NCBI GenBank assembly: GCA_017590115.1
Contig: JAGGNK010008337.1
Coordinates: forward strand, 5,447,609-5,511,608
Source of the DNA: Montifringilla adamsi
Lineage: Eukaryota > Chordata > Aves > Passeriformes > Passeridae
Length of the DNA stretch: 64,000 bases
Direction: 5' to 3'
Under the pieces are notes generated by a model. That model saw only the letters and a program-made list of their open reading frames with translations, did not search any database and had not been told where the DNA came from. A program made the translations under genes and the position numbers. Every line of letters starts with the position of its first letter. Positions within the stretch are counted from its first letter, which is position 1. Of the stretch, positions 49,355 through 57,925 are shown one piece after another.

Positions 49355-49623
49355 GCCCTTACTACAAGAAGAAGAAACAGCCTCCAGTTCTGCCAGAGGA
49401 GGTTTAGCTTGGCTGTTAGGGAAAATTTCTTCACCAAAAGTGTTGTCAGATGCAGGAACAGGCTGCCCAGGCCAGTGGTGGAATCACTATCCCTGAAGGG
49501 GTTTAAAAGATGTGCATATATGGTGCTTAGGGACATGGCTTAGCGGTGGGCTTGGCAGTGCTGAATTAACACTGGACTTGATTGTGGAGGTTTTTCCAAC
49601 CTAAACTATCCTGTGAATCCGTG
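49355..49623 (+). mobile_element. CR1 LINE fragment (3' end, sense)
   Basis: In order it shows AAACAGCCTCCAGTTCTGCC, GAGGAGGTTTAGCTTGGCTG, AATTTCTTCACCAAAAGTG, AACAGGCTGCCCAGGCCAG, GTGCTTAGGGACATGGCTTA and TTTTTCCAACCTAAACTATC, the normal 5'-to-3' order of a CR1 tail, ending close to an octamer-type repeat (ATCCTGTGAATCC). About 270 bp, 5'-truncated. Confidence 0.92.
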
Positions 49624-50246
49624 CTTTATGGATCTCGTCCTGTGTGCACTGACCAAGGCTAACAGCAGACGTGGCAGAGCAGAGACCTCGATCCATCCTC
49701 AAGTCCCACCAAAACAGTCTCTTCTGACTTCACTTTAGCATCTCTACTCAGAAATAAGCAGCAGTGAGATTTGAGTCCACTTTTTATGAGTGTGAAGCTC
49801 TGTGGCAGTTCTTGCTTGCCTGGAGATCCGTGATAAAACTACAGCAAGGTTGGCAGGGATTTTCTGAGCATCTGGCTTGTGTGACTTCTGCCACACAAGT
49901 TCTTGGTAGTAAAACTGGTCTGTTCTGCTGTTTTGTTCACCTCCTCCTGTCTTGTTTTCAAAAGCCAGTGCAAAGGAAACCCAGATTCAAACTGGAACAT
50001 TCAACAAAACCTTCCAGCTGCCAAACACACCAGTGGTCTTGTCTCCACAAGTAAGACTAGAGATTTGTTTTGAAATGATGAACAGAGTAATATTGTGAGA
50101 GCAATTCTCAGTGAGAACAGCAAAACACTCAGACTGGCTAAAGGGAACACAAGTCAGAATTATCTATTAATTAGAAATTTTGACATGGAGGGTAGCTTTT
50201 TATTCTTGGAACAATTAACTGACCAGCAAGACAGTTGTAATGTGTG

Positions 50247-50286
50247 CAGTTTGGTTTTTGTTTGTTTTTTTTTTTTTTTTTTTTTC
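50247..50286. repeat. Poly-T run
   Basis: A run of about 24 T after TTTTTGTTTG, in intron 9. It could be the antisense poly-A tail of a retroposed sequence, but nothing recognisable lies beside it. Confidence 0.9.
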
Positions 50287-50864
50287 CTAAAAACAATGTT
50301 GTAATGTGAACAGGCTTTTCATACTTGTTTGGATATAGCTTGGAAGGTTGTCAGCCTAGTTAGGGACCTCTGCCAGGTGTTTATAGGGTTCTGTCCTTTC
50401 CTCTGAGTGTCATGGGGAGAGCCTTGGCTCATATTTGTGTCAGCTCCCAGATGCTCCAAGAAGCAAGGATTATTCCCCACCCCTGCCAAAGTTGAGATGA
50501 ATTTAGCATAAGGTGTTGTGTTTCTGGGTTGAGTCCTCCCAATAAAATAATGCTGATAATCAGGTGTGATTGTGTGATTAAAAAAATATACTTGGATGAT
50601 GACAAGCAAAGGTTACTCATGATACAGAATATTCATCACACCTAACACATAAACATGCATTTCATTCAAGATCCATGGCTTCTATATTTCATAGACTTCT
50701 GGGTATAGAGAGACTGTGTGACAATTTAGCTGGAGCTCTGGGATCCTCCTTAAAACCAGAGGAGTTTACTTCCCTCCCTTAGCTGTATTGCAGAGGATAC
50801 AAAGCTGGGAAAAGAAGACTGTCAGGAATTAAAGGTACATCCTGAGTTTTTTTCGTTTGTGCAG

Positions 50865-50998
50865 GTACAACTCAACCATACATCACTTCTTTGAGAGGAA
50901 GACAAAAAACTCTGCAAATATGGTGAATGGTTTAGCAAGTAACACAGAGATGGATGACAACAGCAACTGTGATGCCACAGTGGTGTTACTAAAGAAAG
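50865..50998 (+). CDS. SLC24A3: SLC24A3 exon 10: start of the large cytosolic loop
   Basis: This 134-nt exon has one base finishing Lys, 44 codons and the first base of a Gly codon. It reads YNSTIHHFFERKTKNSAN, then MVNGLASNTEMDDNSN, then CDATVVLLKK. It opens the cytosolic loop between the two membrane halves. VNGLA and CDATVVLLKK are shared with NCKX3, while the basic and polar part in between differs from human as I remember it, so this is one of the faster-changing exons. The acceptor is TTTGTGCAG and the donor GTAACT. Confidence 0.95.
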
Positions 50999-53541
50999 GT
51001 AACTGTTCCAGTAAGTCACCCTGTCGCTTGCATCATTCTGGGTGTTCTCTCCCTGCTCACACAGTGGGAACTGCTGCTCTCTTGTAATCCACAAAGCAGT
51101 AGGGGGCAGGTCGTCCTTTTGAAACCCCTCTCCCAGATGGGGATCATGGTGTGGTGATCCCAGCCACCACAGTCCATGCCACTGGAGGTGGCTGAGGCCT
51201 CTTGTGGCTGATTCTTGCTGCTGCGTAAGTTGCTTGGCTGCAAGGGCAAGGACTCCTTCAAGCCCGGGGGCTGCTTATCTAGCTTGTTACAGCCATTTTA
51301 ATTCCTCCTGTGGGCGCTGTTACTCTGCACTGAAGTTGCCCATTTACAGCATGTCCAGTTAAATTTAACTCCACTCCAAAGGGACATGAACTGAGCAGGA
51401 AAAAAGGCCCTACTTAGACCAGTGTACACTTACCCCCAGTGAAGGAAGGGCAGGAACTCTGTGTGGGTCTGGGTACTGTGCTCTTACTGTACATGCTGGC
51501 TTTACCATGCCCAACTTTTCCATGTAAGTGGTCTTTAAGGGTATTTCACTTTGGCTGAAATCTGTTCCAGTTTGACTTTAGTCATGATCATGTATAAAAA
51601 TGGTTGTATTTCTTCAGCTTAAAAAAATACCCCCATCCCATAGCTCAGCAGCAGTTGTTCAATGTCTGCATTTGCAGGGATGTCCTAAACTCTATTCACA
51701 GTGGATTTATTTTGTCTTTAAAACAGTCAACAAGCATGTGCAGCATCTGCTTGGGGTGGATATGTACCTGTTCTCAGGAGTAACGCCTCCCGTTTTCCTG
51801 ATGCACTGACTTAGCCTGAGAAGAAACTCCATCTTGTCAAAATCAGTCCTGGTCTCTGACCACAGATGGGCTGCCTCTTTTGTTTATCTAGTCTATCAAA
51901 AAACCCCAACCAACCAGCCAACCAACCAACCAACCACAAATAGGTCTCTTTTCCTGCAAATGGGGCTTGAGAGGCATAGCCTGTATACAGTAAGCAGTTA
52001 AGCATGAAATGTAGTGGGGTTTATTTGCATCCGCAAATGAGCCTGACAGCTCTCAGTTACAGGCCTGTTGCAGAGGGAAGGTTGTCAGCAGTGCTGTGCA
52101 GTCTGATTTGGGGAAGCTGCTTTTTTGGGGGCGGCTCTCTATTGCCTGGAGCTCTCCAGAGCAGAACTATGCTGGCAATTCTGTACTAGGAGAGCTGGAT
52201 TGGGAAAACTCAGTGAGCACAAGCTCAGGCCTTGCACATCCAACTTTACCCAGTGGTTTAGATGTTCCCACAATGGGTTTTTTGCATACTCTGCTGATAA
52301 ATTTTTGATTTGGACACTTGTGGTTACTCAATCTGGCCAAGGAAGGAAGACGAAAGGGTTGCTTCATCTTCTTGTAGATTGTTCCTGTATTTCCTGGGGA
52401 CTGGGCCACGGGAGGCCTGGAGAGGCAAGTGGTGCTGCTTTGTGTCCCAGCTGGGGGTTCAGGGCCACCAACAGCACCTTTTGCAATGGGGTGCCTGGGG
52501 TTTTCAGACACTGTTTGTCTTCTGAGGCCTTTTCTGAAACCTTTTCTGAACAGAGGACCAAAAAGTCAGAAAGTTTTCTGTGTTTGTCAGTTTTTCCAGG
52601 TGCCATTCAACAAGTGCCAGTGTGGAAAAACTTATAAGGAAAAGCTGTGTAGTTGTTTTTTGTTGTTGGTTTGCATTTTTATTTTTTTAGTATGGAGGAG
52701 CTCACATATCTACCCTATTCCATGGAAGCCTCAGTAGGCAAAAAAGTAACATAAAGGCCGAGGAGATAGTCCTCTGTAAGACTAACACTGATGATTAAAA
52801 ATGGTAATGCTACAAAACATTTGCCAGTGTTTAACACTGGTTTTAATAAACCTGTGCAGAAGTGTGTTGGATGAGGCCTCAGGTTTCCCTGCTGCCAAGT
52901 GCCAGTCCTGGCACAGAATTCACAGCCCAAGGTGTCATCCAGGTGAAGGAAGGATGAACCCCAGAGGCAGTGGGCATTGGCACTGTGCTCCAGGCAGAGC
53001 ACGATCCAGGGACCGGCCTCTGTCTCCCTGTCCCTTTGCTCCCACACTGTGGATTGCTCTGGCACATGCAGTTGCTGCTGGATTTGGTGGCAGTTCCCAG
53101 CCATGAGCTGCAAGCCCAGGGTGCAGGAGCATTCTTTTCATTTGTGTTGGTACCTTGCAGGAACACAGCAGTGAATGAGGACAATATCCTCGCAGAAGTG
53201 CAGGCTGCAGCTGGAAGTAACTGCCTTGGTGGGATAGCTGCTGTTGAAGCAGTGGTGTGCCTAACACAGGCCTGTGATGAACTGTGCAGAGCAGATTTAG
53301 TTCTCTGTAGGGAGCATGAGTGGTCATACTGTGTTGACAATTTATTTAAAAACAGGAATGTAAGGTGTGTAGAAGGCAGAAATTAAGGACAGGTGAGGCC
53401 TATTTTGAATGGTGTAGCTGAAGGAATGGTTCTTACAGAGAACTTCTGAAGCCCATGGGTTCATTCTTCTTAGAGCCACATAGAGCAGAGGGAGAGACTG
53501 CTGGAAAAAGGCCTCAATTTGTTTTTGTTCCTTGGCTGCAG
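50999..53541 (+). other. SLC24A3: Intron 10 of SLC24A3 (2,543 bp)
   Basis: This phase 1 intron includes a (CCAA)n microsatellite at 51904-51936 and short T-rich runs near 52655-52690. No gene or intact transposon was seen. The 3' end is CCTTGGCTGCAG. Confidence 0.9.
51904..51936. repeat. (CCAA)n microsatellite
   Basis: An imperfect tetranucleotide array of CCAA/ACCA with one GCCA interruption, in intron 10. Confidence 0.9.
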
Positions 53542-53702
53542 GAAATTTCCACCGTAAAGCCTCAGTGATCATGGTTGATGAGCTGCTCTCTGCCTACCCA
53601 CACCAGCTTTCATTTTCCGAGGCTGGGCTCCGGATCATGATAACCAGCCATTTCCCTCCCAAAACACGTCTCTCCATGGCCAGCCGCATGTTAATCAATG
53701 AG
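53542..53702 (+). CDS. SLC24A3: SLC24A3 exon 11: conserved core of the cytosolic loop
   Basis: The exon is 161 nt: 2 nt completing Gly (G|GA) and 53 codons. It reads NFHRKASVIMVDELLSAY, then PHQLSFSEAGLRIMITSH, then FPPKTRLSMASRMLINE. This cytosolic segment is nearly unchanged from human NCKX3 as I recall it. FPPKTRLSMASRMLINE runs into an RQRLI motif in exon 12 that is shared across NCKX proteins. The first residue is Gly where I recall Ala in human. The acceptor is TTGGCTGCAG; the donor GTGTGT is weaker than most in the gene. Confidence 0.96.
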
Positions 53703-54253
53703 GTGTGTCTTTTATTTCCCCCACCTGCCCCTCTCCTCCTGAATTTGCATTTTCCTGTAGCACTGTTTAGCTTGAAATGCAACTCTGGTGTTTCTTCTGG
53801 ATCCCTGATAGCGCTCTCCCAGATTTTATCCTTTTGGCACTGACTTCACTGATCATCCCTTGCTCTCTGTGCCCATGGAGATTTTAGCAGAGGTTGTTAC
53901 GCAGTTGTGTTCCATGTAGCTGTTGCTCACAGGAGGTGCCTTCTGCATAGATCTGTTTGATAATATGGTACTACCCCGAGACTGCACTTAGCATGTCACT
54001 GGTCTTGGAGTACTCCTGGAGTCAATTCCACAGCCACTGGACCTTCTCTTGTAGAAGTTGTACATGTGAGATTTTTCTAGTGGTCTGCAAGCAAGCATCA
54101 TGTTGTACCTGTTGAAAATAATTCTTTTTGCTTTTAAAGATAAATTTTTAAATAATCCTACACGCCTCTCTTTCTCTGTTCCTCCCTTTTGCTTAAAAAA
54201 ACCCTCAAATTTTAAAAAGTCTTATTTTTCAGCAAGGCTGCCTTTATTTACAG
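53703..54253 (+). other. SLC24A3: Intron 11 of SLC24A3 (551 bp, the shortest here)
   Basis: This phase 0 intron is T-rich in its last 150 bases, ending CCTTTATTTACAG. No repeat or gene was recognised. Confidence 0.9.
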
Positions 54254-54527
54254 AGACAGAGGCTGATCAACAGTAGGACTTACACCAACGGTGAGTCAGA
54301 AGTAGCAATCAAAATACCCATCAAGCACGTGGTGGAGAACGGAACAGGCCCCAGCAACTCTGCTGAGCGTGGCGTGAACGGCACGCGGCGCGACGAGGAC
54401 GTGGCCGAGGCCAGGAACGAGAATGAGAATGAGGACAACGAGAACAACGAAAACGACGAGGAAGAGGATGATGATGATGACGACGACGATGACCATGAAG
54501 GGCCATACACGCCTTTTGACCTCCCCA
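54254..54527 (+). CDS. SLC24A3: SLC24A3 exon 12: acidic part of the cytosolic loop
   Basis: At 274 nt (91 codons plus the first base of the next) this is the largest exon here. It begins RQRLINSRTYTNGESEVA, then IKIPIKHVVENGTGPSN. Exon residues 55-82 are an acidic tract of alternating Asn and Glu followed by three Glu and nine consecutive Asp. It ends HEGPYTPFDLP. The tract probably lies in the cytosol as disordered chain close to the second membrane half, and could bind cations weakly; that role is inference. At DNA level the Asp run is a GAT/GAC triplet repeat at 54467-54493. The acceptor is TTTATTTACAG and the donor GTAAGA. Confidence 0.95.
54467..54493 (+). repeat. SLC24A3: In-frame GAT/GAC triplet repeat (Asp9) in exon 12
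   Basis: Nine consecutive GAY codons (four GAT, three GAC, then GAT and GAC) encode Asp9. They follow a purine-rich AAC/GAA/GAG stretch from 54416. This kind of repeat gains and loses codons readily, so the length may vary between individuals and species. Confidence 0.95.
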
Positions 54528-55261
54528 GTAAGAAGCTCCTGCGTTTGTGTGGTGTTCGTTTGGGTGTGCTGGAAAGCATTGCAGATGGATGTAGAGGTAG
54601 AAGTGTCTCTGAGAGCTTCCATCAGCTTTCACTTGGCAGTGAGGCTTGTGGCCACATGTAAAAGAAGTTGGGAACTGGGAAGTAGCAGGAACCTCTCAGG
54701 ATGCAGACTCCTGGGGTTTGGCACACCTCTGCTGCAGCTCCTGTGTTGGCCCTGTGCTGCTGTTGCAGTAACAGGGGAGATGCAGCAATCTCCACAGGGT
54801 GGGTTCTGCCCCCAAAACATGGCTCATCCCCTGGAGAGAAGGTTCTCTGCTCGCTGTGGAGGAAGCTGAGGGTGGCTGGGCTGCTGGCAAGGAGCCTGAG
54901 TGAAGGTCAGAGTGAGGACCCACGTGTGCCTCAGGCTATTGAGCACTGCACCTGCAGGATGGAGATCTCCTTTTAGCCTAGTGCTTCTTACCACATCAGG
55001 GCTCTGGTCCTGGGATGATCATAATATATCCGTGTCCTGCCTTTGAGTCACAGTTGCCATAGCTGGCAAGATTTGCTGTGTTGCAGATGAGCTGGAATAC
55101 TGTAGGGAGTGGTCCTGCCCTTTGCAGTCTAGATACAGTTTTGGAAACTCCTGTTCAGGTCTCACTCAAATAGCATTTCTGTAGTTTGAGTGAGGAAAAG
55201 ACCTCAGCCAGAGAGTAGTTTAGACATCCTATGGACTTTCATAGTATGTGAAAGGCTGGCA

Positions 55262-55510
55262 CAGACCTCTGGAGATCTCTGGTTCCACCCTCTACTCAGA
55301 GCAGGTCCTCCTCCAAGCCTGTGTCCAGTTGAGTTTTATTATCTATAAGGATGGACATCCCACAGACTTCTGAGTACCTGTTCCAATGTTTCACCCCCCA
55401 CCCCCCCACCACCACTCTACTAGGAAAAAAAGAGAAAATGCACAATTTAATGTACTATCTGTTCTGAATTTCCCTTATTGGAAGTTGAGTCCATTGGCTT
55501 TTGTAATTCC
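55262..55510 (-). mobile_element. Old CR1 LINE fragment
   Basis: CAGACCTCTGGAGATCTCTG, then CTACTCAGAGCAGGTCCTCC and TGTGTCCAGTTGAGTTTTAT, match the antisense order of a diverged CR1 family, the same family as the copy at 58.7 kb. A C-rich patch and indels interrupt it; the right edge is approximate. Confidence 0.7.
55392..55415. repeat. C-rich low-complexity patch
   Basis: CACCCCCCACCCCCCCACCA inside the old CR1 fragment of intron 12. Confidence 0.85.
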
Positions 55511-55865
55511 CTTGTGAAGGGCCTGCCTCCATATTTTCTGTACCCTCCCATTAGGTGATTGAAGGTGAATCAGATCTCTTTCTTGGACTTGCATTTTATA
55601 TGGTTTTGTAAGAACTTGACTAGGGAGGAGGGGGAGCACATGTAGTCCGACCCGTTACTTAAACTCCCAGGGAGGCCCTTCATACTCCTGTCTCTGCCCT
55701 CCTATCTGCCATCACATCATTATCTTCTGAACAAGGAATGACATGTTGGCATAACAGGCTGAGGTGTCCCTGGCATCTTGTTTGCACATGCTAACAAAAT
55801 AACAGCATTCTGAAATACAGCAGACGTGACTTGTGATTGTTTCCCTTTGTTTTGTTGTTTGGCAG

Positions 55866-56032
55866 CTGGCAAGATAGAAATGTTGAAGTGGGTCTTCACA
55901 TGGCCCTTGAGTTTTGTCCTGTACTTCACAGTGCCCAACTGTAACAAACCCCACTTGGAAAAATGGTTCATGGTCACCTTTGCTTCTTCTACCCTGTGGA
56001 TTGCAGCTTTTTCTTACATGATGGTGTGGATG
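55866..56032 (+). CDS. SLC24A3: SLC24A3 exon 13: first two helices of the second membrane half
   Basis: The exon is 167 nt: 2 nt completing a Thr codon (A|CT) and 55 codons. It reads GKIEMLKWVFTWPLSFVL, then YFTVPNCNKPHLEKWF, then MVTFASSTLWIAAFSYMM and VWM. The WPLSFVLYFTVPNC helix and the helix beginning MVTFASS mark the start of the second half of the exchanger. KWVFTWPLS is typical of NCKX proteins. The residue at the junction is Thr where I recall Ser in human. The acceptor is TTGTTTGGCAG and the donor GTACGT. Confidence 0.96.
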
Positions 56033-56837
56033 GTACGTACCAACTAACCCAGAAACCACTGCCTGGGAGAAGCAGCAGGAGGGGGTTTGGAAGTCTAGAG
56101 AAATGCATAGGAAGTTCTACACACCTGAATTTTCAGGTGAGAAACCTTAGGTTTGCTTCTATTTCTTTTGGACCTGTCCACACTCAGAGAAGAAAATTAG
56201 GGTTCAGTAGCCATGGCCTTTGAGCTTGATTTAGGTCTGGCATTTCATCCAGATTCTTTACCTTGGGCAACAATTACACCTGCAGCAGTGGAACATCTCC
56301 TGGTCCTGCAGGGTAGTGTGGAGGGTGCTGAGTGACAATCTGGCCACAACAACTTTTCATTCTCTTGGAGCAAGCAAGCTCAAGAGACATGGAGTTGTGA
56401 ATGACAACACTTTGAATTTAGCATGAACAATAGCATGACATTCAGTCAAATTCCTGCAGAACTAGAGCCATAGGGTGGTTTTGTGTCTGCTTAGCTAGTA
56501 TTTGTATATAACAATGTTTACAAAATTCATCCAAGATCAGGAGACAGTTACCCAGGGTAGTGAGCACCATATAGTCTCTTTTCCAGATTAGTATCAGGAA
56601 AACTGTGGATGAAATGTATGGAACAACTAACCTGAGAGGGTACACAGCAGGTGAGTGCTACCCCCTGCCAGTTCATGAATATGCCAAAAAAGCCTGTCAC
56701 TGCCTCTATTTAAAGGAAGTGTGAATTTGAGCTGAGAGATACCCTCTGTCTCACAGCATCTTGCAGATTTGGGGCAAGTTGGTCTTGGGTCTTAATTCTT
56801 GTAAACAGCTTGACAGTTTATTTCATACTCTCCTTAG
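56033..56837 (+). other. SLC24A3: Intron 13 of SLC24A3 (805 bp)
   Basis: Phase 0 intron. No repeat or gene was recognised. The acceptor is ATACTCTCCTTAG. Confidence 0.9.
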
Positions 56838-56952
56838 GTGACAATCATTGGGTACACACTGGGAATTCCAGACGTGATCATGGGCATCACTTTCTTGGCA
56901 GCAGGAACCAGCGTGCCAGACTGCATGGCCAGCCTTATCGTGGCCAGGCAAG
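56838..56952 (+). CDS. SLC24A3: SLC24A3 exon 14: first half of alpha-2 repeat
   Basis: The exon is 115 nt: 38 codons plus the first base of a Gly codon (G|GT). It reads [18 protein letters not shown], then [18 protein letters not shown] and RQ. This is the alpha-2 repeat, the inverted partner of alpha-1. The Asp of SVPD corresponds to Asp548 of NCKX2, which together with the alpha-1 Glu is essential for cation transport. All expected residues are intact. The acceptor is CTCTCCTTAG; the donor GTGGGT is weaker than the GTAAGT of most neighbours. The flanking introns are phase 0 and phase 1, as around exon 5. Confidence 0.97.
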
Positions 56953-57812
56953 GTGGGTCATTGCAGGGATGGCATCCTGCTGTGGAACTGTGTCCTGACA
57001 TTCTCCTCCTCTTCAGGTAGCACAGGTGTTTCCTCAACAGGAGAATATACAGAGCTCTTTCCACAAGCCTGGAATTTAAAACAAGAACAAAGAAGGAAAT
57101 AAATTGTGCTGTTATTGCAAAGCAGTTAACAGGTTCTCAACAGAAGTGTGGAACAAGTTCTGGCAGTATTGTCAACTTCAAGCCTTCCTCAATAATCACA
57201 GTAATTTTCTTAATTTGAATATCAGTGGTATAGAACTATTTAATGGCATAAGAATCTTTCAGGTCACCTTCCAGCTTTTCTTCACAGTCATAAAGACTGG
57301 AAGATACTACTGTTTTTAAGGAAAGCAGCTTCCCCATATTTGTGGCCTGAGTAAGAGGTGTGTTAAGAGGAAAAACAAGTAGCCAGAAAAACAAGTAGCT
57401 TTGGGGAGCAAAACCAGTGGCTTGTCACTGAAATAAGCAGCTGCTGAAGAGATGACTCAAAGACCTTTTGCAATTCATCCAGTACAGAAGCTCATGTGTC
57501 GTGGTCACAGTAAAGGGTCAAAAGTCCCCCTGAGCATGGCACCAGAGAACTGGCAGGTCACAGCCAGCACAGTGGGTCCTCTCAGCAGCAGAGGATTAGA
57601 GGAGGGGAATTCTCAGATGATCCTGGAAGGTGGATTAAGCCCCTTTAAACCTGCTGGCCTTGTATGATGGGGGGCAAAGGGAAGGGAGGGAGTGAGGGGC
57701 ATCTTCCATAAATCTTCGCCTTAATTGGGGGGAATTGCCTGAATGACTTCAGATTAAAGCTGCAGGACTTTTCCGAGACATGTCTGATTATATGTGCTTT
57801 CCATTCCTGCAG
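56953..57812 (+). other. SLC24A3: Intron 14 of SLC24A3 (860 bp)
   Basis: Phase 1 intron inside the alpha-2 repeat. Only a short local duplication (AAAAACAAGTAGC twice near 57370-57400) was noted. The acceptor is CCATTCCTGCAG. Confidence 0.9.
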
Positions 57813-57925
57813 GTATGGGGGATATGGCCGTGTCCAACTCCATTGGAAGCAATGTTTTTGATATTTTAATTGGCCTGGGCCTTCCATGGGCTTTGCAGAC
57901 CCTAGCAGTGAATTATGGATCATAC
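57813..57925 (+). CDS. SLC24A3: SLC24A3 exon 15: second half of alpha-2 repeat with the K+-site Asp
   Basis: The exon is 113 nt: 2 nt completing Gly and 37 codons. It reads [18 protein letters not shown], then [18 protein letters not shown] and Y. The Asp of GSNVFD corresponds to Asp575 of NCKX2, where change to Asn makes the exchanger independent of K+; its presence supports a true K+-dependent exchanger. The acceptor is TTCCTGCAG and the donor GTAAGT, ending in phase 0. Read straight on, the frame meets a stop at 57992, so the open frame at 57794-57994 is this exon plus intron. The protein must continue in exons 16-17, right of the window. Confidence 0.97.

Larger units (their letters stand above)
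49291..50864 (+). other. SLC24A3: Intron 9 of SLC24A3 (1,574 bp)
   Basis: This phase 2 intron contains a CR1 fragment at about 49355-49623 in sense orientation and a poly-T run at 50247-50286. The rest is unremarkable. Confidence 0.9.
54528..55865 (+). other. SLC24A3: Intron 12 of SLC24A3 (1,338 bp)
   Basis: This phase 1 intron carries an old CR1 fragment at about 55262-55510 in antisense orientation, interrupted by a C-rich patch at 55392-55415. It ends GTTGTTTGGCAG. Confidence 0.9.

Noticed and set aside
54280..54632. Minus-strand open frames with Ser-rich, Ile/Val-rich or Arg/His-rich runs opposite exon 12
   Set aside because: They are shadows of the GAT/GAC and GAA/AAC codon repeat of the real exon.
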